From positions 9,246,862-9,310,861 of the forward strand of contig NC_057918.1 of assembly GCF_018873765.1 (NCBI RefSeq): DNA of 64,000 nucleotides, written 5' to 3'. Position numbers and translations under genes: made by a program. Source of the DNA: Telopea speciosissima. Taxonomy: Eukaryota > Streptophyta > Magnoliopsida > Proteales > Proteaceae. This document shows, in pieces, positions 49,581-59,227 of this stretch. The notes under the pieces were generated by a model. That model was not told where the DNA came from. It made no database searches and saw only the letters and a program-made list of their open reading frames with translations. Every line of letters starts with the position of its first letter. Within the stretch, counting starts at the first letter, position 1.

Positions 49581-50980
49581 GCAAGGAATTTTATTTTTTT
49601 TGGTCATCCTCTTTTGAGGTCTACATCTAAACCCCTGAGTTTTGCTGCTGAGCTTTTCTGTTTTCAGAAAACACCATCTGTAATTACACATCAGAATAGT
49701 AGGTAATATCTTGGAATGCTTTTAAGTCCATATGCATTGTATAACTTTGCCAAAGAGGAATATTTTGCCATAGCAGAGTGCAGGAAACAGCCTCTCTGCA
49801 AAAGCAGGGGTAAGGCTACATACATTATGACCCTCTCCAGACCCCGCAGTGGCGAGAGCCCGTGTACTGGGTACGCTTTAGCAGAGTGCAGGAAAGGAAT
49901 TTCTTTTAGAGTAACATGCTAGAGGGAATGCTGGCAAGGGGGAGGGTCTATCCAAAAAGGCACATGGCCGCGAGTTGTATGAACTTGCTACAACCCCTCA
50001 CAAAGCCACAACCTACAAAAGAAAAGCCCCATTGCAAGTTGACCCGATCAGGCACCCCATGTGGCACAAGCCATGAACCGTATAGATCCGAACCAACACC
50101 TATATTTGAAGTATTCCAAGTTATATCAGGAAAAATAGGCTAAGAACTGGTGCGGTTGCTTTTTCCTATCCCCCCATTAAGGACTGTACTAGGAATATAT
50201 CTGGGTCCACTAGGCTATGAGATTCTGAATGTGACATTCCAAAATCATACTTGTCAAAATATGTGAATCTATCATATCCGAATCGTCGATCCAGGGCTTG
50301 CCCTGGTGGTTCGCTATTCCCTTGGGAGAACTGCATCAGGAGCTTGATCGGTGGTTCAAGTCTCCTTAGCAACACCAAGTCCACATTTACTTGCTTTCCA
50401 AGGAGTGGAGCCCATGTGGGTACCATATTGATCCCTTGTGGGTCTTCCCTTGCCTCCTTGTGGGACCCTGATGGCCAATTGGCCCTTGACAACTGCAACC
50501 AAAAAAAAAATCATATCCGAATCAAATTGGCATATCCCCCACATATGTTTGGGATATAAAACTTAATCCTGGGAGAATTGCAGGATAGTTAAAATGACCC
50601 AATTGCCAAATAAGTTCAGGCCTGGGCCACTAGTGTTCTACTGAAGGAAAATATAATGACCTTGACAAAGATTCATTCCTTTTAGCACGCTCTTTCTGAA
50701 TAACTGCAATTGACCTACCTTCTGTAAACTGTTTCAGGCTGAAGGAGACTATAATGCTAAACTTGGAATTACCATCCTAGGTACTACTGCTTTTTCTCTT
50801 TTCTTTATTCTATTATCCATTGGTGACTAGAACGCATCATAACCTAATAATACACGAGCAATTGTACATGTCAATTCAGGTGAAGCTGTGACTGTTGAAG
50901 ATGAAGTAGTAGTAATCAACAGCATTGTCCTCCCACATAAGACACTCAATGTCAGTGTGCAGGAGGAGATCATTCTATAA
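36098..50980 (+). CDS. GMPPA: Mannose-1-phosphate guanylyltransferase alpha-type subunit (KJC1-like)
   Basis: Partner and stimulator of GDP-mannose pyrophosphorylase (VTC1/CYT1) in the cytosol, feeding ascorbate, cell-wall glucomannan and N-glycan synthesis. Fifteen exons: 36098-36155, 36299-36396, 36504-36604, 36753-36831, 36954-37014, 37220-37266, 37359-37451, 37583-37673, 38028-38076, 48744-48860, 48957-49104, 49290-49382, 49478-49546, 50738-50780, 50880-50980. They give 415 aa, the same as Arabidopsis KJC1. The N-terminal nucleotidyltransferase half starts [15 protein letters not shown] (altered signature typical of the alpha type), with [16 protein letters not shown] and FGELVADP. The C-terminal half is a left-handed beta-helix of hexapeptide repeats ([30 protein letters not shown]). 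It ends EEIIL. Intron 9 is 10.7 kb and stuffed with transposons. Confidence 0.96.
38254..38277. repeat. (TA)12 microsatellite in GMPPA intron 9
   Basis: An uninterrupted run of TA dinucleotides, 177 bp after exon 9. Confidence 0.85.
38582..39524. mobile_element. 943-bp TIR element (catagttcaa family, copy B)
   Basis: It starts catagttcaaaaactcg and ends gatttagtactatg. The duplicated gtaatggg (38574-38581 and 39525-39532) is an 8-bp perfect TSD, or 9 bp with one mismatch, as for Mutator or hAT elements. Both ends are crowded with cgaaatttcg and tcgagat palindromes, including a 34-bp perfect palindrome at 38621-38654. The AT-rich middle matches copy C (aaagtggtattttggatt versus aaatggtagtttggatt). 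It has no transposase. Confidence 0.85.
39533..41509 (+). other. GMPPA intron 9, unassigned part
   Basis: About 2 kb between the copy B element and the first TRIM. Short unrelated ORFs only; no conserved domain or repeat end recognised. Confidence 0.45.
41510..42749 (+). mobile_element. TRIM retrotransposon with a nested TIR element in its 5' LTR
   Basis: The 3' LTR (42595-42749, 155 bp) begins TGTTGAGATG and ends TTTAACA. The 5' LTR is split by an insertion: 41510-41556 and 42388-42504. The primer-binding site tagtatcagagcaagg (42505-42520; tRNA-Met type) follows the 5' LTR, and a purine-rich tract gaggaggag precedes the 3' LTR. The internal region is only 90 bp with no coding, the definition of a TRIM. 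No 5-bp TSD is left. Confidence 0.85.
41557..42387. mobile_element. TIR element (catagttcaa family, copy C) inside the TRIM LTR
   Basis: It lies between two halves of a TRIM LTR. The right end cgagatttcgaactatg is the family end; the left (catatctgcgag) is decayed. The host site ggttatct is duplicated as ggttattc. The interior has the same order of motifs as copy B. It contains an A20-type run at about 41732. Confidence 0.78.
42950..43115 (+). mobile_element. SINE-like element
   Basis: tRNA-like head gcttagagcaatggtaaa, B-box-like aagttcaagtg, then ttaggaccgac, aggaccccgcataggcgagg and gggtaatggccccctttttt, resembling the 3' end of Au-type SINEs. No TSD; decayed. Confidence 0.5.
43391..43778 (-). 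mobile_element. Second TRIM, antisense
   Basis: Minus-strand 5' LTR 43631-43778 (148 bp), primer-binding site at 43615-43630 (plus strand ccttgctctgatacca), a 74-bp non-coding internal region with cacgtgtag, and the 3' LTR at about 43391-43540. It is the same family as 41510-42749 but inverted. The LTR start on the left is decayed. Confidence 0.8.
43860..45266 (+). mobile_element. LINE ORF2 C-terminal remnant with zf-RVT domain
   Basis: Plus-strand frames, broken by shifts, read [31 protein letters not shown] and then, near 44579-44790, [34 protein letters not shown] and [20 protein letters not shown], the zinc-binding reverse-transcriptase region of plant L1 LINEs. An A-rich tail (45250-45260) ends the element. 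It is a 5'-truncated, inactive copy. Confidence 0.75.
46028..46953 (+). pseudogene. LTR-retrotransposon gag-like remnant and trailing acidic ORF
   Basis: From about 46048 the frames read [16 protein letters not shown], then after shifts [35 protein letters not shown] and a zinc-knuckle-like [12 protein letters not shown] (46404-46439). These resemble a Ty3-type gag. An acidic ORF of 91 aa (46678-46953, [10 protein letters not shown]) follows. No protease, reverse transcriptase or integrase was found. The non-coding sequence to about 47450 (tandem attctataagtccagtcctg, 47208-47251; poly(A)-like aataaag) resembles a 3' LTR or untranslated tail. Confidence 0.6.
47460..48743 (+). other. End of GMPPA intron 9
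   Basis: T-rich intron sequence up to the exon-10 acceptor (ttaacag, 48743). No ORF with recognisable similarity was seen. Confidence 0.45.
49553..49580. repeat. Compound (TC)n(AC)n microsatellite
   Basis: It lies 6 bp after the exon-13 donor of GMPPA: a TC run followed directly by an AC run. Confidence 0.7.
49788..49878 (+). mobile_element. 5'-truncated Au-type SINE with 17-bp TSD
   Basis: Contains only the 3' part of Au: cagcctctctgcaaaagcag, ggtaaggctacatac, ccccgcagtggcgagagcc and gtgtactgggtacg. The 17-bp duplication tagcagagtgcaggaaa is perfect at 49771-49787 and 49879-49895. There is no A-tail; it ends in a short T-run. Confidence 0.88.
50285..50509 (+). mobile_element. tRNA-derived SINE with intact 14-bp TSD
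   Basis: Begins gtcgatccagggcttgccct, has a B box ggttcaagtct (50353-50363), a 150-nt body and ends in an A-run. The TSD atcatatccgaatc is perfect (50271-50284 and 50510-50523). The body differs from the Au SINEs here, so it is a different family. It sits in GMPPA intron 13. Confidence 0.88.
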
Positions 50981-51191
50981 TTAGGAAGAAGGCTTCACAC
51001 AGGGCCTTGTTGCCACAGGATGCCGTCTTTTTTTTTTTTCTTTCTTTTTAATGAGTATTACATTATTACTAGCATTAATTTTATCTTAGTTCTAGGTAGG
51101 AGGAGATGATTTTGACGGCTTTTGCCCCGACCTATGAGGTTATTTGTATTTAGGTAATTGCTTATTTGTAGATTGATTCTCATGCAATTAA

Positions 51192-51197
51192 AATAAA
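51192..51197 (+). terminator. GMPPA poly(A) signal
   Basis: AATAAA 212 bp after the GMPPA stop, followed by a T-rich stretch. Confidence 0.55.
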
Positions 51198-52419
51198 AAT
51201 GTGATTTTCTTTTCGTTGTCCCCTTTTATGCTTTGTGTGAGGTGATAGATTATCTCAAGGCATTATACTTTGCCAACAGCTGCACGGTTCAAGTAATACG
51301 AATTGACAATTAGATCAGTCTCCACCAATCACAATCCAAATTGCAATGGGCCAAAATCAGCCTGAACCCTTGAAATTTAAATCATGAAGAAGCAAAGATT
51401 TCCCAAGATCTGTGATTTTTGGAGTTTTTATTCAATAAACTTGGGGGTTTTGCTACAAGAGGCAAGTTTCATTGATTTACTGCTATTTTACTGACTAAAA
51501 CAAGGAAATAATGGCCAAAATGGAGATTAAATATCAAACAAGACTGATTCGGAAGAAAAAAAATGTAGGAATCAGGATCGGGCTTGACTGATCCTATTCT
51601 GTTTACTTGAATCGTGAACAGCTTCTTGTGCATTATTACTGAGTTTAAGCAGAATAATTTTTCTGGAGCTTCTCAACTTTGTGAGATTTACAGACATTGT
51701 CTTGTGACCTTTCTTACTCCTCAACGCTTCTGAGCAATGAGTGATGCATTGAAGTTCTGTTCAGGGATGGGTATGAAGCCCTATCCTGTTTGTGCTCCAC
51801 AAAATGATCTCTACAACCCTAATCTCATCAGAAACATTTATTTCGAGTATCTCTGCAAAAATATTTGCTGATAATACAATTGAATGGTAACCCAAGGGTC
51901 TAATGACTTGATCTGCAAGATGATGGCCTGTGAAAATGCTCATAGAGAGCTCATTGAATTTGTCTTGTCATGTTCACCTCTTGAAAATTATTTCTAATAA
52001 TTAGGAAGAACAGATTTTAAGTGGTTATACTCAATGGAACCCATGCTATGCTTGCATACTTATTTCACTGTAACTATGGTAATAACCGGCGAAATCTTGT
52101 TTCTGTCTAGGCTCTGAAGTACACATACAAATTATTTGAAATTTACATTCCAGTAGAATTCGCTGTTGTTGGACTGGAACTGTTACAATTCAGGAAAGCA
52201 AAAATAATTTTCACCAAGGACTTCGGTTTGTCAAAAGAATGAGATCTGAAAGCTATTAGTAAGGAATCAGGATTGGTGTCATTATCTGCATTTGTTTTTT
52301 ACACTTTTTGCAAAATCACTTATAATACTAAAACTCATCAAGTGATGTTAACTTGACTCACCAAAATTTCTGTTTGAAGGCATCCTATGGAGGCCAAACC
52401 AAGTATCATGTTTTCACAT

Positions 52420-52561
52420 AAAAAGGGCGTACCCAGTGCACGAAATTCCCGCCACTGCAGGGTCTGGGGAGGATCATAATGTACGCAGCTTTACCGTTGC
52501 TTTGCAGAGAGGCTGTTTCCAGAGACTCGAACCCGTGACCACTTGGTTCCCCCATTGCCAC
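52420..52561 (-). mobile_element. Au-type SINE, antisense
   Basis: On the minus strand: B box cacgggttcgagtctc, ggaaacagcctctctgcaaag, ggtaaagctgcgtac, ccctgcagtggcggg and gtgcactgggtacgccc, in Au order and close to full length. No clear TSD. Confidence 0.8.
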
Positions 52562-52944
52562 AGAAGTAAGATGGTGCATAAAAATGCATCATTGTGTAGC
52601 CAATTTTGGTTAATTTATGAAAGTCACACACCCCTTCTCAACTATAATTAAGGCAAAACTAGGGTTGCATCCTTGGGCTGAAACTTGACGAAGGAATTCC
52701 CTGTCCACCCAGTGGTTAGAATGCCAAATAATCTTGCCCATGTAGCAAAAAAGTAATGGACGTGTGGGAATGAGTTCCTGTAGTGAGCATGTAGGAACAT
52801 CATATATGCCTCTACATATATCTTTCTTCCATTAATGATCTAATTATAGAAGAATCAGGTTTGATGAGGTGGATGGAATACACATTTAATTCAATCATTC
52901 ATAGTCCCGTGCATAGCAGGAGAGATTTCGCTAGTCAATCTTTC

Positions 52945-53587
52945 TGTTGGGGTTGGAAACAACGTTTTGTTTCCGACGTGAGCACCTTACAAAATCGTAT
53001 GCGGCATACAAAATCATGTGCAAGATCAATGATAATAGAATATAAAAACAAGTATATACACACAAGAAACAAGAGTTTTACGTGGTTCGGCAATACTGCC
53101 TACGTCCACAGAGTTGAGATCAAACTTTTACTAAAATCAAGAGAAGAAAAATATAGTACAATCCATATGATTTGACACCCAAACCCAAGACCCTTGGACA
53201 CCTTTCTCTCTCTCTCTCTCTCTCTCTCTCACTCACTCAGTGTGTCTCCACTCCTGACTTCTCTCTTATATATCTCTACTTTTGGAGGACACTTCTCTCA
53301 TTTTATAGACGACTCCTCTACCTTGCTTTGGAAGACTCCATTTTCTTGGAGACACCACCTCCTCAAAAAGACTCTTCACCTTCCGCTGTAATGGAAAAAC
53401 TCTTACCTTCTTGAAGAATCCACTACTTGGAACACTCTACACTCTTCCACTATCTTGGAAGACTCAACCTCCTTGAAGACTTCTCACATTCCCATTAGAA
53501 GAACCTAATGGACAATTCAACTAGACCATTGAACCAAACCCATCAACCAATCTAGATAAAAGCCACCAAACCCAAAACTTTCTAACA
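52945..53587 (-). repeat. Probable solo LTR
   Basis: It begins tgttggggttgg and ends ctttctaaca, so on either strand it has TG...CA ends. The internal phrase gttttacgtggttcggc followed by cctacgtccac is a hallmark of a common plant Copia LTR type. A CT run lies at about 53203-53230. No second LTR or internal coding region is nearby and no TSD was found. Strand is assigned from that hallmark and is tentative. Confidence 0.6.
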
Positions 53588-55119
53588 AGAGCAACCCATG
53601 GTTTAGACTTTTCAAATAATGGAAACCTTTAAATATGCAGCTTAAATTCTCTAGGATCTTATTCATATATGGTTTCTAAACAAAATATGGAACATTTTTT
53701 GGGCTTAACCATTATGACCCCATATCAAAATATTCAATTGGAAACTGCTCAACAAAATACTAGCAACCAAATGTAAATTAGGTTTCAAGGATTTGAATTC
53801 TTATGCCCACTATGCAGAGAGGAACAAGAGGGTTTCAATGTATGTTTGTTGAACAATATTGACCGATAAAACAACTCCTGAGAAGCTTGTTTTCTAGCTG
53901 CCTTCTTCCTGCAGCAGAAGAAAGAACAATCATGGGAGCACTCATCGACCATTTGTCTGTCTGATCTGTATTGCTTGAACTACGGCCTCTGCCTATGTTT
54001 CAATAAAGTATGACATCTTTACTATCCAAAATAAAAGGAAAAAAATCCACACAAACGACTAACTGTAGTTTTATCTCTTAAAACAAATCAAAACATATTC
54101 ACCAAAGACATATACACTCACATATGAAACCAATCCCACACATGTTTTGTCCCTACTCCAAGTACGGGTGTCAAACAGTTCGGTTTCGGTTTGGTTGAGA
54201 CTACAATATGTACAAAAACCGAAACTGAATAGTTTAAAAAACCTCAAATTATTTGATTTTTTTAATAGAAATTATAAGCAATAACCTGCAACCTCAGCAA
54301 TGTTTTGCTTCTCTATTTAAGTATCCATAACTCATTGAAAAGGTCACATTTACTGAGGGCAGCCACGAATTTTGAAGGGAATCTGGAGCCAAATAAAGGT
54401 TAATAGTAAACCCAAGACCCAGAAGTAACTGCCCAAGAAGCATATATAGTTATATGCACCATCCTTCTCAAGAAATTGCATGCTTCGTGTCTAATGACCC
54501 AGAAAGGTAAGAGTACAGAGAATTCTCAAGTAGATTTCAAACACTTCAGTGAACAATCAAACATGCCAGGAAAACTTATGCCCCTTTCACATCCTATTAT
54601 AATATGCACCAAAATGAGAGGTGATTGATGAAGCAGAAGCATCTGGGTAAATAAGATTAAGTGTTAAGACCATCTTACAGAATGGGCGACCGATGTAGTC
54701 ATCAGTTCCCCAAACAAAAGAGTGGGAACATGTCTGTATTGCAAAACTGATCACATTCCTGTGGCACTGAACTGAGTAAATCTTCCTGTACTTTTACTTC
54801 ATCAAGCATCAAGCATCAACCTCCTACCAATCCTTCAACAAGGTGTCACAGCCACCACTATTTGTTTGCAGCCTGCTGCAGCTTCGACTGGATTAGATAT
54901 TCCACGAATATGTTCAACATAATAGCTGCTCTTGATCTTCTATTGGATTTAGATTTGGGAAAAGGATACTGGTGTTCATCCCTGCTGATCAGGTTCTGGA
55001 TCAGCCAATTAGAAGATCAAATAAACACCCATCCAATAAAGACAATTAAGATTTCAGTGCCCAAAATGCAACCTGGGCCAGAGGAATGCCAGAAGAACAG
55101 GTCTAGCAGTATTCCAAAC

Positions 55120-57867
55120 TCATTGCTGAAGCCTCAACTCAAGTTTGTAAGCCTGTATTTCCATGGGTGACACCATGACATGTCCCTCTTGTGCAACGTC
55201 CCCCAACTGCTTGATGTACCCAAGCATTTCTGTATCATCGTGTAAGAGATTTAAGGAAGTTGCTTTCACATTCAATACCGTGAGATCTGTAAACATGTGG
55301 AATAGATTAACAGGATTATCAGCCATAATTGAGCACTGGGGCATACCCTTCTGACAGTAGTATGCAGAGTCCCATTGTCGTCTCTGTATGATTAAAACAA
55401 ATCTAGAACCCCCATGGAGCTGCTGAGAATCCTTTAAAGGCTGTGGAACCTTGAAACTCACGATATGCAAATCATGGGGCAAGGGAGCTGACAAAGGGGA
55501 GAAGGATCTAGGCGGGAGCTGCACAGATGCTTCCTGTGGTTTCTTGGCAATGAATGCATGCATTGGGTAGTTCAAGTGGGCTCCAACACAATAGGATAGA
55601 AGTGAGGGATTGAGGGGAAGATGTGAAGAAACAGGATCTGCAGTAGAGGAGATATTGGATTCCTTAAGAATGTGAAACAGAACATTCATTGGACGGTTAT
55701 CCATGACACCCTGTCCGAGCCCACGCCCATCATCTCTGACCAAACGGCGGTCCAACATAACCTCAAGCCAACCATTTTTTAGGCTTGCCACACCAAGCGA
55801 TTGGCGAGAATGGACAGAGAACCGTTGACCAGTTAAACTCTGCATGAAGGCAAGTGAGGGCATTGGGTAATAATTTCCCTGCAAAGGGATCTTATCATAC
55901 GTCTCCCTCCGACTCATCTGAAAACCATTTAAATCAGAATAGAAAATCCGTCTGTTGTCAAGATCCGTCTTGAATCTAACTATCAACTCCTTGTCATTGA
56001 AGTTCTCACCATCATCAAAAAGCTCAACGTGATATTCCTTCTCCACAAGAAGTTCCTGAATAGTGTTATCTCCATTGTAAATTCGAGTGCTATGAGAGAT
56101 GGGGGATTGGTCCCATTCTGTCTTTGGATAAGAATAAAATTCCTGCATCAAAGGTCCCTCGGATATCACCATCTGCCCTCCAGCTTGAACAATTGGCTGA
56201 GCCTCACCATCAGGTTTGAACAGGTAGGCACCACTACTAGGGCTAGTGTACATACCTATTTCTTCTCCTACCACTGTTTGGGAGCCATCCTTATGGCTCA
56301 TTTGATGCAACAAACCAAGTTTGGCATCGAAGGTAAGTGTCATATGGCGGTTCTTGATTTCTGCCAAGTCACCATCTAATTTTGAGCAGGTGTATTGAGT
56401 AGAACAAGGCAACTCATTGGAAGATGTGGAAAATTTTAGTTTAGCTGGTTTAGCCTTTTCACATCCAACAAATCCATTAGCAATGTAGTAGGTCTGCAAC
56501 CCCATAGCTGGAACGGAAGCTTGCCAAAAGAGACGATGCCTCCCAGAGAAAATCTTGCCTTTGTTGTGCTGCCACTCCGGAGAAACTTGGCTTTTCACAC
56601 ATGACCAATTTGAGTCTAGAACAGTTACATCAGGCCTGTTAACAATAACCATAAGGATTTCAACTCTGGTTTGCTCCAAGGGATTAAAGACGACCACTGA
56701 CTGTGCACGTCCTTCAGGAGGGCTGATTATTCTACGCACTGGCTGGACATCGTACCTTGATCGCACATGCTCTGCCTCAAACTGAGATGGATTCTGGTCT
56801 GATTTTTCATGGCGGATACCGAGTAGCACTTCAACAGCTTTAGACATGAAAATTTGTAGGTCCTGTAGAGATGTATGCATCCGTTGTCCATAATCAACTA
56901 CTACATGATCCTTAGCCGTGCCAGTTACCCCATCATGATGCTGAAAAAGGGCTAGATTCCTCCGTGCGGCTGTCAACTTGTAGGAAAAACTAGTAGGGAA
57001 CTTTTCACATTGCGATGTCTGACAGTATCCTAGTAATAATGCAATCATCATTTCTGATGCTCGCAGTGTCTGTTCCAGCACACGATCAACAGATTTGAAG
57101 AAAGGCCTAGAAACATAGTAGCCACTCCAGTAATCCTGTTGGCGGTCAGCATATGTAAAAAAATCACCCGATAACGAGGGAAAACCTGCAACCTGTCCAG
57201 AGCCAACCTCACCTGGAAGGGTATAATTAATTCTCTCTGCCTCCTCACGAAGGGTTTGGAAATAGTCTTCCAGAGTACCAAACTTCACTTCACTATTCAG
57301 ACTGGGATTAGAATTGATATAATCAAACAACAACTGGTAATTTGTAAACTGAACTTCTGCTTCATCGATGCTAATATAACGAAAATCATCCCCAAGAGGA
57401 ATAAGAAGTGTGTTTGTTCTGAATAAAGTTGATTTTTTCTTGTACTGATCCAGCAGTTTTAGTGCTTGCTCATGCACATTGTCCTCGTTGATATCAACTG
57501 GATGTTGTTCCCATGGGCAGAGCTCATAAAAGAAGCCACGCCTTCGAGCAAAGTCAAACTGACAACAAACAGCAGGCTCAGGCCCACAAGTGTGTGGAAT
57601 ATCATAGGAATAGAAAGGCATCATGTGGACAAAAATATCAGTAGTTTCCTCAACATCCCAGCTCTGTCTCCACATGTATTCCAAATTCTTATGCAAAGCA
57701 AGTTCCTTCTTCAGCTCATAGTGGGTCCTTTGTATAAGCATGTTCTCAAAACCCATACGCCGGAGCAGATATGCCATGGTAGGTGAGTAACCAAATGGAT
57801 CTATGGCCCAAGCATTTTTCGGAATAGCCCCAATAGTGTCATTTAACCACATATTGCCTTCTGTCAT
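55120..57867 (-). CDS. GMII: Alpha-mannosidase II, Golgi (GH38), 3' exon; 5' part outside window
   Basis: Golgi glycoside hydrolase that trims two mannoses from GlcNAcMan5GlcNAc2 in complex N-glycan maturation. One exon of 915 codons plus TGA (55120-55122). It begins after the acceptor tatgtatcag, in phase 0, at MTEGNMWLND. Present are the nucleophile Asp of WAIDPFGYS (codon 57799-57801), RTHYELKKEL, DIFVHMMPFYSYDIPHTC, GDFFTYADR and FQHHDGVTGT, whose His helps bind zinc in the family, followed by the beta domains and the conserved LDRRLVRDDGRGLGQGV. It ends LELRLQQ. Arabidopsis GMII is about 1173 aa, so roughly 250 residues (cytosolic tail, signal anchor and the first zinc ligands, HxD) must lie beyond 64000; no candidate exon was seen in 57868-64000. 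Confidence 0.96.
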   Translation of the reverse strand: MTEGNMWLNDTIGAIPKNAWAIDPFGYSPTMAYLLRRMGFENMLIQRTHYELKKELALHKNLEYMWRQSWDVEETTDIFVHMMPFYSYDIPHTCGPEPAVCCQFDFARRRGFFYELCPWEQHPVDINEDNVHEQALKLLDQYKKKSTLFRTNTLLIPLGDDFRYISIDEAEVQFTNYQLLFDYINSNPSLNSEVKFGTLEDYFQTLREEAERINYTLPGEVGSGQVAGFPSLSGDFFTYADRQQDYWSGYYVSRPFFKSVDRVLEQTLRASEMMIALLLGYCQTSQCEKFPTSFSYKLTAARRNLALFQHHDGVTGTAKDHVVVDYGQRMHTSLQDLQIFMSKAVEVLLGIRHEKSDQNPSQFEAEHVRSRYDVQPVRRIISPPEGRAQSVVVFNPLEQTRVEILMVIVNRPDVTVLDSNWSCVKSQVSPEWQHNKGKIFSGRHRLFWQASVPAMGLQTYYIANGFVGCEKAKPAKLKFSTSSNELPCSTQYTCSKLDGDLAEIKNRHMTLTFDAKLGLLHQMSHKDGSQTVVGEEIGMYTSPSSGAYLFKPDGEAQPIVQAGGQMVISEGPLMQEFYSYPKTEWDQSPISHSTRIYNGDNTIQELLVEKEYHVELFDDGENFNDKELIVRFKTDLDNRRIFYSDLNGFQMSRRETYDKIPLQGNYYPMPSLAFMQSLTGQRFSVHSRQSLGVASLKNGWLEVMLDRRLVRDDGRGLGQGVMDNRPMNVLFHILKESNISSTADPVSSHLPLNPSLLSYCVGAHLNYPMHAFIAKKPQEASVQLPPRSFSPLSAPLPHDLHIVSFKVPQPLKDSQQLHGGSRFVLIIQRRQWDSAYYCQKGMPQCSIMADNPVNLFHMFTDLTVLNVKATSLNLLHDDTEMLGYIKQLGDVAQEGHVMVSPMEIQAYKLELRLQQ

Positions 57868-58971
57868 CTGATACATAATATGGATATAAATATCAGAATG
57901 GAACCTTAATCAGGCCGAAGTCTACTTAGAAAATTTTCCAAAATAGCTTAACAAAGAAACATAATAGTATAGACACCTACTTTACTGGAAACCAATATTA
58001 AAATTAGAATTTTTTTTTAATTAAAATTAGAACTTGCAAGGATATAGAGCACTTAAATTCAGGAAGCAGTGCCAATGTTCAGAAGACAAAATACAGGGGG
58101 ATAAACTTCCTTAAACCAGGGGTTTAAACACCAACAATTAACAATCCAGTAAACCCTTCAAAACAATTATATCTTGTGGACACCATACATTCTTAGAAAA
58201 CACAGGAGGGGAGGGGAAAGTAAAAAGTGCCCATAACCAACATTATGTTCCAAGATGCAGCATTCTTCAGAAATTAATGAAAGCAACCTCACTTTAAATT
58301 ATCTTGTTCACATGACTAGCTAAGTAGAATTATATAAACGAAAATAACAACATAGAACTATAAGTGCAAAGTAATATACAGCAAGCCGTTTGCTTAACCA
58401 CACCCAAAGAATTCGGCATAAGGATTCACACATCATCTTTGGACGTGTGACAGAATCAGATCATCTAAAACAGTAACCAGAAGTAGAGAGCCAGCGAGAG
58501 AGAGAGAGAGAGAGTATCACCCTAATCAACTCCACAATTTTATCAATATAATAAATAGAATTAGTATGACAATTACATAATACCCCTCTACACCAAATAT
58601 GACATTCTTAACAGGACACAACCTCAATATGCCACTGAATACAGACTGTACATTATAAGATCAGTTACAACAAAGGCATTTGTAGAAGAAGAGTTTTTTA
58701 TTTCCTCTTAAATTATTGCTTATTGGCTACTACCAACAGTTTTATTTTGTAGGTTTATATGAAATCAGTGCATGATAAAACATCAACCATGAAGTCATCA
58801 TAAATATTACGAGTTTATTTCAGTTCAGACACATGTAAAAAGTGAAAATTAAAAAGAAAATGCTTGAGGCACTAAATGAACCCAACCAGGGAACCCATAT
58901 CTAGACCGACATCTGTACCTCCGTATCGCATATTGTAGATATCTAAGTCGCCATCTCAGGAGTACTTTCTA
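57868..58971 (-). other. Mannosidase II intron, left part
   Basis: AT-rich, with a GA microsatellite at about 58495-58514. No exon-like reading frame for the missing GMII N-terminus. Confidence 0.55.
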
Positions 58972-58976
58972 TTAAG

Positions 58977-59227
58977 AAGTAAAGCTTTATGTTATACCAT
59001 AGGGGTATTCTTGTAATGGTTTCTTATTATTTTGGTCTGGTGTGTAACACATTAGCCAGGGACTTTATTGTGATTTTCTTTATTTTAGTGTTTATATATA
59101 CAAGACATAGCAACCAATTGGACTGCTCTCTATTTTCTTCCAATCAGTAGTTCTTCTTTCCCCTATTCTCTTCTCTCTTTTCTTCTTCTTCTCCTTTGCT
59201 GGATTTTCTTTGTTTTGTTTTGTCACA
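58977..59227 (+). repeat. Left LTR of the mannosidase-intron element
   Basis: 251 bp; pairs with 62915-63092. Start decayed, end ...gtcaca next to the primer-binding site. Confidence 0.7.

Larger units (their letters stand above)
50981..55119. other. Intergenic region between convergent GMPPA and mannosidase II genes
   Basis: Holds both 3'UTRs, a SINE and a solo LTR (separate entries). A segment near 54170-54230 (ggtgtcaaacagttcggttt, then aaaaaccgaaactgaa) is a small inverted repeat, possibly a hAT-like MITE. Otherwise AT-rich with no gene. Confidence 0.55.

Noticed and set aside
54170-54250. hAT-like MITE
   Set aside because: Short inverted ends (cggtttcggttt / aaaaccgaaac) but no TSD; too little to call as a separate element.
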